The notes beneath the pieces are model-generated. The model saw only the letters and a program-made list of their open reading frames with translations, did not search any database and was not told where the DNA came from. The position numbers and the translations under genes are program-made. Source: Candidatus Pedobacter colombiensis (GTDB lineage Bacteria; Bacteroidota; Bacteroidia; Sphingobacteriales; Sphingobacteriaceae). Taken from it: 64,000 nt of DNA. Shown here piece after piece: positions 46,721 to 56,035 of this stretch (its first letter is position 1; every line of letters starts with the position of its first letter). The DNA lies in contig CP119313.1 in the NCBI GenBank assembly GCA_029202485.1, positions 2,046,001 through 2,110,000 of the forward strand, read 5' to 3'.

Positions 46721-47581
46721 ATGATAAACTATAATCCAAAAGATTGGGTAACTTTTATATTCCATGTACATAAAGCGGATACGATTCGTACTTTATGGCC
46801 ATTGATGATTAGCGTAGCAATTTTTTCAGGTGTTATTGCTTTTTTAGAGCTGAACTATTTAAAGTTGGCCGAGACGGTTTATGTTAAAAATATTGGTATG
46901 ATGCATAACCTACTGGGCTTTGTGATTTCTATGCTGTTGGTATTTAGAACCAACACATCGTATGACAGATGGTGGGAAGGTCGTAGACTTTTAGGAGGAT
47001 TAACCAATGTGAGTCGTAATTTTGCCATCAAAATAAAATCATTAAAGCTAAGTTCAAGTGATATAGAGTTTTTTGATTATGCCATTCCTAAATATGCTTT
47101 TGCATTGAAAGAGCATTTAAGGGAGAAGCAATATTTTGGTAAAAACAGTCTTTTAATTGAAGTGGATGCAGGTAAGCATATTCCTAATCAGGTGGCAACG
47201 AGTATATCATCCAGAATTTTTGAATTGCAGGCTAATGGCAAAATCACCAACGAACAGCTCATGATATTGAATGCAGATGTGCAGCAGTTTACCGAACTAT
47301 GTGGTGGTTGTGAGCGCATTAAAAATACACCAATTCCTTATTCTTATAGTGCCTTTATAAAGAAATTCATCTTTATTTATGTGATTACATTGCCTTTTGG
47401 CTGGGTGTTTAGTCTGGGGTATTTTGTGGTTCCTATCGTTCCTTTTATATTGTACGTGCTGGCTAGTTTAGAGCTGATCGCTGAAGAAATAGAAAATCCC
47501 TTTGGAGAAGACGCAAACGATTTGCCGGTTGACGAAATTTGCAACAATATAGAGAAGCATGTAGGGGAGATCTTGAAGTAA
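46721..47581 (+). CDS. Bestrophin-family (UPF0187) ion channel
   Basis: This 286-residue protein has four hydrophobic spans. The family motif NTSYDRWWEGRRLLGGLTN (about residue 80) is clear, and the C-terminal IEN-P-FG-DANDLPVD matches the conserved tail (ENPFGEDANDLP). Bacterial bestrophins form pentameric anion or cation channels in the inner membrane. The next gene starts 1 nt after its stop, pointing to an operon with a deacetylase-like gene, with no obvious functional link. Confidence 0.9.
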   Translation: MINYNPKDWVTFIFHVHKADTIRTLWPLMISVAIFSGVIAFLELNYLKLAETVYVKNIGMMHNLLGFVISMLLVFRTNTSYDRWWEGRRLLGGLTNVSRNFAIKIKSLKLSSSDIEFFDYAIPKYAFALKEHLREKQYFGKNSLLIEVDAGKHIPNQVATSISSRIFELQANGKITNEQLMILNADVQQFTELCGGCERIKNTPIPYSYSAFIKKFIFIYVITLPFGWVFSLGYFVVPIVPFILYVLASLELIAEEIENPFGEDANDLPVDEICNNIEKHVGEILK

Positions 47582-47582
47582 G

Positions 47583-48482
47583 ATGGTTAAGATAGCATGG
47601 CATCCACTGTATGCACATCCTTTGCCTGAAGGGCATCGTTTTCCTATGATTAAGTACGAATTGATTCCAGGGCAGTTGTTGCATGAGGGAGTAATTACAG
47701 AAAGTAATCTATTTGCACCTGAGCCTCTGGAAGAAGATGTGGTTCTATTATCACATCAAAAGGAATACTGGGAGCAGTTAAAAGATTTGACATTGCCTGC
47801 AAAGGAGCAAAGAAGAATAGGATTTCCTTTGAATAACCAATTGGTTGAACGGGAAGTCAGGATAGCTAAAGGGACAGTTGAAGCAGCATTATATGCAAAA
47901 CAATATGGTATAGCATTTAATGTAGCAGGTGGTACACATCATGCCGGCAGTAATTGGGGCGAAGGATTTTGTCTGTTAAATGATCAGGCTATTGCCGCAA
48001 ACTATTTGCTTAGTAAGGGGTTGGCTAGACGTATATTAATTATAGATTTAGATGTTCATCAGGGAAATGGAACTGCTGAAATCTTTAATAATGAAGATAG
48101 GGTGTTTACCTTTTCAATGCATGGGGATAAGAATTTTCCATTCAGAAAGGAAGTTTCCAGCCTGGATATTGCATTGGAAGATGGTATAGGTGATCATTCG
48201 TTTTTAGAGAAATTGGATGCAGCGCTTCCTGGGCTATTGGCACATCATCCTGATTTTGTATTCTATCTGTCTGGAGTTGATGTATTGGAAACTGATAAGT
48301 TGGGAAAATTGGCTTTGAGTAAAGCGGGCTGTAAAGAAAGAGATAGGATGGTATTGCAGTTTTGCAAAGACAATCAATTGCCTGTTCAGGTAAGTATGGG
48401 TGGAGGTTATTCACCAAACATAAAGGATATTGTTGAAGCACATTGCAACACATTTAAAATTGGTTTAGATATTTTTGAATAA
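47583..48482 (+). CDS. Histone-deacetylase-family (AcuC-like) deacetylase
   Basis: A 299-residue arginase/deacetylase fold enzyme. NVAGGTHHAGSNWGEGFCLLND has the tandem catalytic His, IIDLDVHQGNGTAEIF supplies zinc ligands Asp and His, and FYLSGVDVLETD gives the third. All catalytic positions visible are intact. Members act on acetyl-lysine, acetylpolyamines or related amides; the physiological substrate is unknown. It is 2 nt from topB. Confidence 0.9.
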   Translation: MVKIAWHPLYAHPLPEGHRFPMIKYELIPGQLLHEGVITESNLFAPEPLEEDVVLLSHQKEYWEQLKDLTLPAKEQRRIGFPLNNQLVEREVRIAKGTVEAALYAKQYGIAFNVAGGTHHAGSNWGEGFCLLNDQAIAANYLLSKGLARRILIIDLDVHQGNGTAEIFNNEDRVFTFSMHGDKNFPFRKEVSSLDIALEDGIGDHSFLEKLDAALPGLLAHHPDFVFYLSGVDVLETDKLGKLALSKAGCKERDRMVLQFCKDNQLPVQVSMGGGYSPNIKDIVEAHCNTFKIGLDIFE

Positions 48483-48484
48483 TT

Positions 48485-50344
48485 ATGAAGATTGTTATTG
48501 CAGAGAAACCTTCGGTGGGACGTGAATTGGCTAAGGTTTTCGGTGCTACAACTAAAAAAGATGGGTATATTGAAGGGAAAGGTTATTCTTTTACCTGGGC
48601 ATTCGGGCATTTGTTGCAATTGGCGCCTCCACAAGAATATGGCTTTATAGGTTGGAGGAGACAGCATTTGCCTATGTTGCCTAAAAAGTTTAAGTTGGCT
48701 ATTCGTAAAATAAAGACTAAAGATGGATTAGTTGAAGATCCCGGGGTAAGGAAGCAACTCGATATCATTAAAAAGCTGTTTGATGAAGCTACAGAGATAA
48801 TTGTAGCAACGGATGCCGGGCGGGAAGGTGAGCTGATTTTCCGTTATATTTATTATTTTCTGAAATGTAAAAAACCTTTTAAAAGGCTATGGATCTCTTC
48901 TCAAACTGACGAAGCAATTAAAGAGGGATTCAGGAATTTAAAACCTGGTACTGATTATGATACCCTGTTTAATTCAGCACATTGTCGTTCAGAGTCTGAC
49001 TGGCTGGTTGGAATGAATGCTACACAGGCATTGAGTATCTCTGCAGGAAATAGATCTGTCTTATCACTGGGCAGGGTTCAAACACCAACATTAGCCATGA
49101 TTTGCTCACGTTACCTTGAAATTAAAAACTTTGTACCTCAGTTATACTACCAGTTGGCAATACAGTTGGATAAAGATGGGCAGTTGTTTAGGGCTATGTC
49201 GGTAAATAATTTTGACAAAAAGGAAGATGCCGAAGAGTTACTTGCTAAAATTGAGGATGTTGCATCCGGATTTAGTAATGGTGGTAAGATTTTAAGTGTT
49301 GAAGCTAAACCTCGAAAGGAACCACCTCCACTGCTGCATGATTTAAGTAGTTTACAGCAAGAAGCTAATAAACGTAAAGGCTTTACAGCTGATCAGACTT
49401 TGAATTTGTTACAAGGCTTGTATGAAAGTAAACTGGTTACATATCCGCGTACCGGTAGCAGGTACATTGGAGACGATATATTTGCCGGAGTTCCTGATTT
49501 GATTGATAAATTAAAAGTACATAAGGATTTTGGTAAGCAAGCAGAGTTTTTGTTGACCGTAACATTGAATAAGCGAAGTGTAAATGCTAAAAAAGTAACA
49601 GATCACCATGCTATTTTACCAACAGGTGAATCTCCACATCAATTAAGTGGTGATAAACAGGCTGTTTATGATATGGTAGTTGGACGGATGCTTGAGGCTT
49701 TTCATCAGGAATGTGTGAAAGAAATCACCAAAATATCTGTTGAATCGGGCTCTTTGTTTGTTGCCAATGGTACAGTAATTCGCTCTGCAGGATGGCGCTC
49801 AGTTTTCAATGAAACGGATGAGGAGAAAAAAGATGAGGAAAACCCTGCTTTGCCTAAGGTGAAGAAGGGCGATGAACTACCGATTACCAATAAGGCTTTG
49901 TTAGAAAAGCAAACTAAGCCTAAAGCAATGTATAATGAGGCTTCGCTATTAAAAGCACTGGAAACTTCAGGTAAGGATATTGAGGATGAAGAGTTGAGGT
50001 ATGCTATGAAGGATAGTGGATTGGGTACACCTGCTACAAGGGCTGCAATCATAGAGACTTTGATCAACAGGGAGTATGTGTCCAGGGAAAAACGTAACCT
50101 GGTGCCAACGTCGAAGGGGCTGGCTGTATATGATGTGGTAAAAGACCAGAAAATTGCGCAGGCCGAGTTGACAGGTCAATGGGAGAAGCGTTTGGAAGAA
50201 ATACGTTCGGGTGCTTCGGTAGTAGATTTTAAGGCAGAAATTGCAGATTATACAAAAACGATTACTAATGAGCTTTTGCTCGCTGGAAATACACTGGCAG
50301 CGAAGCTTGCACCACCAGCACCACAAGAGCAAAAGGTTGATTAA
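48485..50344 (+). CDS. topB: DNA topoisomerase III (type IA)
   Basis: The 619-residue protein starts with the TOPRIM domain (MKIVIAEKPSVGRELAKVFG; Mg site in ATDAGREGELIFR). The active-site Tyr is in VTYPRTGSRYIGDD (about residue 320). DSGLGTPATRAAIIETLI is the conserved late motif. The C-terminal zinc-finger segments found in TopA are missing, as in many TopB enzymes. It decatenates single-stranded DNA. It follows the deacetylase gene by 2 nt and is followed by an MBL gene after 9 nt. Confidence 0.93.
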   Translation: MKIVIAEKPSVGRELAKVFGATTKKDGYIEGKGYSFTWAFGHLLQLAPPQEYGFIGWRRQHLPMLPKKFKLAIRKIKTKDGLVEDPGVRKQLDIIKKLFDEATEIIVATDAGREGELIFRYIYYFLKCKKPFKRLWISSQTDEAIKEGFRNLKPGTDYDTLFNSAHCRSESDWLVGMNATQALSISAGNRSVLSLGRVQTPTLAMICSRYLEIKNFVPQLYYQLAIQLDKDGQLFRAMSVNNFDKKEDAEELLAKIEDVASGFSNGGKILSVEAKPRKEPPPLLHDLSSLQQEANKRKGFTADQTLNLLQGLYESKLVTYPRTGSRYIGDDIFAGVPDLIDKLKVHKDFGKQAEFLLTVTLNKRSVNAKKVTDHHAILPTGESPHQLSGDKQAVYDMVVGRMLEAFHQECVKEITKISVESGSLFVANGTVIRSAGWRSVFNETDEEKKDEENPALPKVKKGDELPITNKALLEKQTKPKAMYNEASLLKALETSGKDIEDEELRYAMKDSGLGTPATRAAIIETLINREYVSREKRNLVPTSKGLAVYDVVKDQKIAQAELTGQWEKRLEEIRSGASVVDFKAEIADYTKTITNELLLAGNTLAAKLAPPAPQEQKVD

Positions 50345-50353
50345 TTACTATAA

Positions 50354-51448
50354 ATGAAATTTATGTATTCCATCTTAGTTGTTATAATTGTTTTAGTCTT
50401 GGTTACTGTATGGGTATTAAATTTACCTGTATTCGGAAAAGCGCCTGAAGGTGCTCGTTTCGAACGATTGAAAATGCTGCCTAATTTTAGGGCAGACGGA
50501 ACATTGGATAATCTGTCGCCTACTCCTATGAAGCCGGATAATGTAAGCTATTGGGATATGGTTGTGGGAATGATAAAAGGAAATGAAAATAGTGTACCTA
50601 AAAAAGCGCTACCTCACCTTAACCCTGATTTTACAGAAAGTATCCAAACCAAGTTAATTTGGTTTGGCCATTCTTCTTATTATTTACAGATTGATGGGGT
50701 CAAAATTTTGGTAGATCCTGTTTTTAGCGAGCGGCCTTCTCCGATTTCATTTATTGGTTCTAAGAATTTTAAAGGGACAGATTTTATTAAGGCTGAAGAT
50801 TTTCCTGACTTGGACATCATCCTGATTACCCATGATCATTATGATCACCTGGATTATCAAAGTATATTAAAGTTGAAAAATAAAGCCAGGCTTTTTATTA
50901 CTTCTTTAGGAGTAGGGGCGCATCTGGAGTATTGGGGAATACCTGTAGATAAAATCGTAGAACTAGCCTGGGGTGAAGAAACCGTTGCTGATGGCTTAAA
51001 ATTTACAGCTACACCGGCACGTCATTTTACAGGGAGAAAATTTAAAAGAAACCAGACTTTATGGTCTGCTTTTGTATTGCAGGGGGCAAAGCATAAATTG
51101 TATTTGGGAGGTGATTCGGGCTATGATAAGCATTTTAAACAAGCCGGTGAACAATATGGACCTTTTGATCTGGCTATATTGGAATGTGGACAGTACAATG
51201 CTTATTGGCCATTTATTCACATGTTTCCGGAACAAACGGTTCAGGCGGCTAACGATTTAAATGCAAAAGTTTTACTTCCTGTACACTGGGGTAAGTTTAC
51301 TTTGGCCATGCATAGCTGGAATGAACCTGCAATAAGGGTAGTAAATAAGGCTAAATCGGAGAATTTTAAAATAACCACACCTTTATTGGGAGAACCGGTT
51401 ATTTTAGATGAAAATTATCCTTCAAAAGAATGGTGGTTGGATATATAG
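50354..51448 (+). CDS. MBL-fold metal-dependent hydrolase, NAPE-PLD-like
   Basis: This 364-residue protein has an N-terminal membrane anchor (about residues 4-24). The metallo-beta-lactamase core has FGHSSYYLQIDGVKILVDPVF, then THDHYDHLDYQS (HxHxDH), ATPARHFTGR and LGGDSGYD; VLLPVHWGKFTLAMH closes the metal site. The closest recognisable type is the RomA/NAPE-PLD-like group found in many bacteria, often of unknown substrate; phosphodiester or lipid hydrolysis is possible. Confidence 0.85.
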   Translation: MKFMYSILVVIIVLVLVTVWVLNLPVFGKAPEGARFERLKMLPNFRADGTLDNLSPTPMKPDNVSYWDMVVGMIKGNENSVPKKALPHLNPDFTESIQTKLIWFGHSSYYLQIDGVKILVDPVFSERPSPISFIGSKNFKGTDFIKAEDFPDLDIILITHDHYDHLDYQSILKLKNKARLFITSLGVGAHLEYWGIPVDKIVELAWGEETVADGLKFTATPARHFTGRKFKRNQTLWSAFVLQGAKHKLYLGGDSGYDKHFKQAGEQYGPFDLAILECGQYNAYWPFIHMFPEQTVQAANDLNAKVLLPVHWGKFTLAMHSWNEPAIRVVNKAKSENFKITTPLLGEPVILDENYPSKEWWLDI

Positions 51449-51509
51449 GACTTCGTTATTAAACAAAATGGCTGTTAAGATGTTGTTTTAACAGATTGAT
51501 CTTAAAATT

Positions 51510-51887
51510 ATGAAAACAGATTTTATAGAAATATTTCAAACCATCAGAGCGGTATTGCAACCTTATGCTGCTTTAGGTTTTAATAACAGGATCAATAGTG
51601 AAACCGTTTACGATTTATGGAGTGACAACGAGGTGAATATTGATGGCAAAAAACAAAATGAAGTGTATTTTGCTGCTGTTAAGATCCACAAAGGTTATGT
51701 TGACTTTTATTATATGCCGGTGTCTGCAGAGTCTGAAATGAAGCAGGTTTTTGATCCTGCACTTTTGAAGCTGTTAAAAGATAAATCATATTTTCACATC
51801 GAAAAATTGGATGAATCACTTTTGGCTCATATTGAGGATGCATTAGCAGAGGGATATAGACTATATAAAGAAAAGGGTTGGGTATAA
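51510..51887 (+). CDS. DUF1801-like small protein
   Basis: The 125-residue protein has LWSDNEVNIDGKKQNEVYFAAVKIHKGYVDFYY-type strands and a final helical segment (LLAHIEDALAEGYRLYKEKG). This alternation, with YMPV in the middle, resembles the DUF1801/YdhG fold, with moderate confidence. Function is unknown. Its end overlaps the next reading frame by about 10 nt if that gene starts at its TTG. Confidence 0.6.
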   Translation: MKTDFIEIFQTIRAVLQPYAALGFNNRINSETVYDLWSDNEVNIDGKKQNEVYFAAVKIHKGYVDFYYMPVSAESEMKQVFDPALLKLLKDKSYFHIEKLDESLLAHIEDALAEGYRLYKEKGWV

Positions 51888-52717
51888 ATTCGGGCTGGAA
51901 AAATAGTGTGTTTATCGCACTTAAGAATATTGGTATTGGTATAGTGCTGGTTGAACATCAGAAATATGAGCTGTTACTATGCAATGATCAGGTTATTATT
52001 CACCTAATAGCTCTTGATAATGAGCTTACGCCGGAAGAAATGATCGAGCTTCAATCTACCTATGAGCTCAAAAACATAACTTTATTGCAATTGTGGGAGG
52101 ATGTCTGGATGACCAGACAGGAGCAGGTATTGGGTAGAATTAAGTCTGTTTTGGGTTTAAATAAGCGATTACATGGTCGTAAGGGTGAAATAATAGCGAT
52201 CAACCAAAAGCAAGCCGATGATTTTTTGAATAGCAATCACATCCAGGGCACTGCCAGGGCTAAATATAAGTTCGCTTTACAAATAGATGGGCAAATGGTT
52301 GCTGTTGCTTGTTTCAGTAATATAAGGTTGATGAAAAGGATTGCTCCCGATTATAAGTCAGTAGAGTTGATTCGTTTTGCAACGCTTATGGGATTTACTG
52401 TTACCGGAGGATTTACGAAACTATTGAAGCATTTCGTTAAAATGATAGAACCTAACGATGTAATGAGTTATGCTGATCGTGACTGGTCGTTAGGTAATGC
52501 TTATGTGCAGTCAGGCTTTAAGTTGGTGAATGTGACACCGCCGGCACAAATATGGTTGCATAAGGGGGAACTTAAGCGATACTTTACACACCGATTACCC
52601 ATTACCATACAAAATGTCTTAAATCAGCATTCAGTAGAAGCCACTAATGATATTTTGAATGATTATATATCCGTTTTTAATACCGGGAATCTTAAATATA
52701 TACTGTACTTGAAATGA
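51878..52717 (+). CDS. Chromosomal relative of phage Hef-like homing endonuclease proteins
   Basis: The frame has 279 codons from a TTG; the next usable start is GTG ten codons on, and there is no early ATG. The N-terminal and middle parts, LLQLWEDVWMTRQEQVLGRIKSVLG and HGRKGEIIAINQKQADDFL, NSNHIQGTARAKYKFAL, look like the linker region of phage proteins annotated Hef-like homing endonucleases. The C-terminal part, VELIRFATLMGFTVTGGFTKLL and SYADRDWSLGNAYVQSGF, matches their GNAT-like domain. No clear nuclease residues remain. Function is unknown; it may be a domesticated phage gene. Confidence 0.6.
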   Translation: MGINSGWKNSVFIALKNIGIGIVLVEHQKYELLLCNDQVIIHLIALDNELTPEEMIELQSTYELKNITLLQLWEDVWMTRQEQVLGRIKSVLGLNKRLHGRKGEIIAINQKQADDFLNSNHIQGTARAKYKFALQIDGQMVAVACFSNIRLMKRIAPDYKSVELIRFATLMGFTVTGGFTKLLKHFVKMIEPNDVMSYADRDWSLGNAYVQSGFKLVNVTPPAQIWLHKGELKRYFTHRLPITIQNVLNQHSVEATNDILNDYISVFNTGNLKYILYLK

Positions 52718-52777
52718 TTTCTTTGGATTACATTGTGGTATTACGATTAGTTCAGCTACTATTAAAATAGATAAACG

Positions 52778-53719
52778 ATGATAATGGATAAAAAAACGCT
52801 CTTTGTGATATTGGGGCCAACTGCATCTGGTAAGACAAAGTTAGCTGTCAACCTGGCAAATACATTAAACGGCGAAATTATTAGTGCGGATAGTAGGCAA
52901 GTGTTTGAAGGAATGGATATTGGAACTGGAAAAGATCTTGAGGAATATATCATCAATGGCAGAAAAATTCCTTACCATTTGATTGATATTAGAAAAGCAG
53001 GGGAAAGTTATAATGTAAATGAGTTTAAGGAGGATTTCTATAGTGCTTTTAAAACAATAACTGAAAAAAATGCACTTCCCATATTATGTGGGGGGACTGG
53101 TATGTATATTCATAGCATTCTACAGAACCATGAGTACACGGCAATTCCACAAAACGCCCCGTTAAGATCCATGTTAGAGGAGCTTGATGTGGTTGAATTG
53201 CGGAATATTTTGTCAGCATATTCTCCCGAATTTACTGCTCATGCGGATTTGTCTTCAAGAAAAAGATTAATCAGAGCAATTGAAGTTTCTTCTTATTTAA
53301 CAGAAAATACACTCAAAAAAATAGAAAGACCGACTTTTAATCCTTTTGTTATAGGGTTGACTTTGGATGTTGGTTTGCGCAGAAAAAGAATCATCGACAG
53401 ATTGGATTTAAGACTTAAGCAAGGCTTAATAAATGAAGTAGAGCAGTTGATTAACGAAGGAGTTTCTAAAGAAAAACTTATATTCTATGGTCTTGAATAT
53501 AAGTTTGTTGTTTCCTATCTCTCGGGTGAGATAGATTTCGATATGCTGAAAGATAAATTAGGCATTGCTATATGTCAGTTTGCTAAGCGGCAAATGACTT
53601 TTTTCAGAAAAATGGAGAAGGATGGAATTGAAATAAACTGGATAGACTCGGATCATTCAAGTGATCTTTTGCCTCAGGCTTTATCATTGTATGATAAATA
53701 TTTGAGCACAAAGAGTTAA
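52778..53719 (+). CDS. miaA: tRNA dimethylallyltransferase
   Basis: The 313-residue enzyme begins either at this ATG or two codons later (MDKKTLFVI). P-loop LGPTASGKTKLAV, SADSRQVFEGMDIGTGKD, CGGTGMYIHSIL and RQMTFFRK match MiaA in order. It adds dimethylallyl to A37 of tRNAs reading UNN codons. The gene is followed by about 310 bp of non-coding DNA containing an 11-bp-period repeat and a terminator. Confidence 0.9.
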   Translation: MIMDKKTLFVILGPTASGKTKLAVNLANTLNGEIISADSRQVFEGMDIGTGKDLEEYIINGRKIPYHLIDIRKAGESYNVNEFKEDFYSAFKTITEKNALPILCGGTGMYIHSILQNHEYTAIPQNAPLRSMLEELDVVELRNILSAYSPEFTAHADLSSRKRLIRAIEVSSYLTENTLKKIERPTFNPFVIGLTLDVGLRRKRIIDRLDLRLKQGLINEVEQLINEGVSKEKLIFYGLEYKFVVSYLSGEIDFDMLKDKLGIAICQFAKRQMTFFRKMEKDGIEINWIDSDHSSDLLPQALSLYDKYLSTKS

Positions 53720-53823
53720 TTTGTAATGCTGAAGCAGAATAATTCTAAGAATTTATCACGCCAGAATAGTTACTGTGACGTTTCTGGGTAGTAAAGCAGT
53801 ATTTGATTCGGCTTTGACAGGGC

Positions 53824-53889
53824 CAAGGCCCCATCAACGCCCCGGCAACACCCCAGAAATGCCCCGGCAAGGCCCCCTCAATCAGGGCG
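53824..53889. repeat. GC-rich tandem array with 11-bp period
   Basis: Five consecutive 11-mers can be laid out: CAAGGCCCCAT, CAACGCCCCGG, CAACACCCCAG, AAATGCCCCGG, CAAGGCCCCCT, plus a decayed sixth, CAATCAGGGCG. Each has CAA, two variable bases and a CCCC core. The block is strikingly GC-rich within a 310-bp AT-rich gap (53720-54029) that otherwise holds only a terminator. A 60-codon minus-strand frame across it has no coding features. Function unknown. Confidence 0.8.
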
Positions 53890-53955
53890 CCTGAGACACG
53901 TTCTCTTTCTATCCGGGAAGCCTCCAAAAAGGGCTATCGTTTTTGTGAAAAATGT

Positions 53956-53987
53956 AAAGCTTCTGATTTTTTCTGGAGCTTTTTTAT
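53956..53987 (+). terminator. Likely rho-independent terminator after miaA and the repeat
   Basis: AAAGCTTC pairs with GGAGCTTT (one wobble) around an 11-nt loop and is followed by a T-run. It separates miaA and the repeat from the DUF3347 gene. Confidence 0.55.
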
Positions 53988-54029
53988 TTATTTAAAATTA
54001 AAATGCTAATTTAACCAAAAATACAAAAT

Positions 54030-54560
54030 ATGAGAAAATACTTCGCAGTAATGCTAATAACAGGGGTAGTTTCTTGCACAAATACAGAGAAGAAAGTAGC
54101 AGGGAATTCGGATACCACTTCAAATGTGAAGGTTGTTGCCACAGATGTTGAATTAAAAGATAATAAAGTTCAGGCCATATATAATGGTTATATCACTTTG
54201 AAAAACGCGTTGGTAAGCTCAAAATTTGAAGATGCACAAAAGGCGGCATCAGCACTTAAAATATCCCTCGCTGATTACAAGGGATGTGAAAATACGTCAC
54301 TAATTGCTGATAAAATTGCTACTGCAAAAGATATTAAAGTGCAACGTAAAGAGTTTACAGCATTAAGTGCAGATGTAATTGCATTGTTTAAGCATGCAGA
54401 TGTAGTTAAAGGTTCTATTTTTGTTCAGCATTGCCCTATGGCTAATAATGGTGATGGTGGCGATTGGCTTTCTGGAGAAAGGAAAATACAAAACCCATAT
54501 TATGGAGATGAAATGATGGAGTGTGGTCGTGTTTTGGAAGAAATAAAATCAGCTAAGTAA
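54030..54560 (+). CDS. DUF3347 periplasmic lipoprotein
   Basis: This 176-residue protein has a short signal ending in GVVSC (lipobox), then a helical DUF3347 domain. VQAIYNGYITLKNALVSS and the C-terminal FVQHCPMANNGDGGDWLSGE / NPYYGDEMMECG are its signature, with the Cys, Met and His typical of metal binding. In Bacteroidota the domain is often linked to copper efflux or cytochrome proteins, so copper handling is plausible, but no such partner is adjacent. Confidence 0.85.
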   Translation: MRKYFAVMLITGVVSCTNTEKKVAGNSDTTSNVKVVATDVELKDNKVQAIYNGYITLKNALVSSKFEDAQKAASALKISLADYKGCENTSLIADKIATAKDIKVQRKEFTALSADVIALFKHADVVKGSIFVQHCPMANNGDGGDWLSGERKIQNPYYGDEMMECGRVLEEIKSAK

Positions 54561-54652
54561 TTTTTAAGATTCTTACTTGGTTTTGACCCACATTTAATAA
54601 TAATTTAACAGCTTTGTTATAGTAAGCTAAAAGCTAATCGGAATGGATTAGT

Positions 54653-54660
54653 TAAGTTTG
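54653..54660 (+). promoter_or_regulatory. Candidate -7 element of the gltA promoter
   Basis: TAAGTTTG fits TAnnTTTG and stands 23 nt before the gltA ATG. No good TTTG lies at the expected upstream distance, so this is a single-element match. Confidence 0.35.
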
Positions 54661-54683
54661 TTTTTATAAATTTAAGAATATAT

Positions 54684-55970
54684 ATGTCAGATATTGCAGA
54701 AATTAAGATTGATGGAAAAGTGTACGAATTCCCCGTTATCACAGGTACCGAAGGGGAGAAGGCTATTGATATTTCTAAACTTAGAGATTTAACCGGTCAT
54801 ATCACTTTAGACTTTGGATACAAGAATACGGGTTCTACTAAGAGTGCAATAACTTTTTTGGATGGTGAACTGGGTATTTTAAAGTACCGTGGATACCCAA
54901 TTGAAGAACTGGCGGAGAAATCTACATTTCTGGAAGTAGCTTATTTGCTGATATATGGTGATTTGCCTACTCAGGATCAGTTGGAAAACTTTCAAACTCA
55001 GATTAGCAGGCATACACTGATCCATGAGGATATGAAAAAGTTTTTAGATGGTTATCCATCAAAATCACATCCAATGGCTCAATTGTCTTCATTGGTTTGT
55101 TCATTGTCAACATTCTATCCGGAGTCATTAAATGCCAATTCATCTCCTGAAACAATGGATCTGACCATGATCAAATTATTGGCAAAGTTCCCAACTATTG
55201 TTTCTTTCATTTATAAAAAATCTTTAGGTCATCCACTTATTTATCCTAAAAATAAATATGATTACGTTAGTAATTTCTTGAACATGATCTTTGGTCAGCG
55301 TACTGAGGAAATTGAAATTGATCCGGTAGTGGTTAACGCAATGAATACCTTATTGATTCTACATGCTGATCATGAGCAGAATTGTTCTGCTTCTACAGTA
55401 AGAATGGTTGGTTCGTCAGATTGTAATTTATACGCTTCTGTGTCTGCAGGAATAGATGCCTTATGGGGCCCGTTACATGGCGGTGCAAACCAGGCTGTAA
55501 TTGAAATGCTTGAATTGATCAAAGAAGATGGCGGTGATACTGAAAAATGGATCAATAAAGCTAAAGATAAAAATGATCCTTTCCGCATGATGGGCTTTGG
55601 TCATAGGGTTTATAAAAACTTTGATCCAAGAGCTAAGATCATTAAAAAAGCTTGTGATGATATTTTAGAGAAATTAGGAATTGATGATCCGGTTTTAGAT
55701 ATCGCCAAGAAACTTGAAGAAGCTGCATTAAATGATCCGTATTTTGTTCAACGTAAACTTTATCCAAACGTTGATTTTTACTCAGGAATCATTTACAGAG
55801 CACTAGGTTTCCCAACTGATATGTTTACTGTATTGTTTGCTTTAGGCCGTTTACCGGGATGGATTGCACAATGGAAAGAAATGCATGAAAACAAGGAGCC
55901 AATTGGTCGTCCCCGTCAGATCTATGTTGGGCATACCAATAGAAAATTTGTAGCGATAAAGGATAGGTAA
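54684..55970 (+). CDS. gltA: Citrate synthase (hexameric type)
   Basis: The 428-residue enzyme has the short N-terminal beta domain of type II citrate synthases, then the catalytic core. His is in LWGPLHGGANQAVIEML (about residue 265), GFGHRVYKNFDPRA holds the second His, and Asp is in VDFYSGIIYRALGFP. The TCA cycle entry reaction, oxaloacetate plus acetyl-CoA, follows. It is preceded by its own promoter candidate and followed by a long terminator hairpin, so it is a single-gene unit. Confidence 0.97.
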   Translation: MSDIAEIKIDGKVYEFPVITGTEGEKAIDISKLRDLTGHITLDFGYKNTGSTKSAITFLDGELGILKYRGYPIEELAEKSTFLEVAYLLIYGDLPTQDQLENFQTQISRHTLIHEDMKKFLDGYPSKSHPMAQLSSLVCSLSTFYPESLNANSSPETMDLTMIKLLAKFPTIVSFIYKKSLGHPLIYPKNKYDYVSNFLNMIFGQRTEEIEIDPVVVNAMNTLLILHADHEQNCSASTVRMVGSSDCNLYASVSAGIDALWGPLHGGANQAVIEMLELIKEDGGDTEKWINKAKDKNDPFRMMGFGHRVYKNFDPRAKIIKKACDDILEKLGIDDPVLDIAKKLEEAALNDPYFVQRKLYPNVDFYSGIIYRALGFPTDMFTVLFALGRLPGWIAQWKEMHENKEPIGRPRQIYVGHTNRKFVAIKDR

Positions 55971-55989
55971 CATTATCTTAAATTATACT

Positions 55990-56026
55990 AAAAGGCCCCG
56001 TTCAGTTTTACTGAACGGGGCCTTTT
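55990..56026. terminator. Strong bidirectional terminator after gltA
   Basis: Perfect 16-bp stem AAAAGGCCCCGTTCAG / CTGAACGGGGCCTTTT with a 5-nt loop. It serves gltA on the plus strand and the convergent transporter gene on the minus strand. Confidence 0.92.
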
Positions 56027-56035
56027 GTTTGTGTT

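Noticed and set aside
53824..53889. Possible CRISPR array
   Set aside because: The units are 11 bp, directly abutting and degenerate, with no spacers and no cas genes in the window.
53745..53927. 60-codon minus-strand frame across the GC-rich 11-bp array
   Set aside because: Its protein simply reflects the repeat read in three frames, and the terminator and neighbours give no sign of translation.
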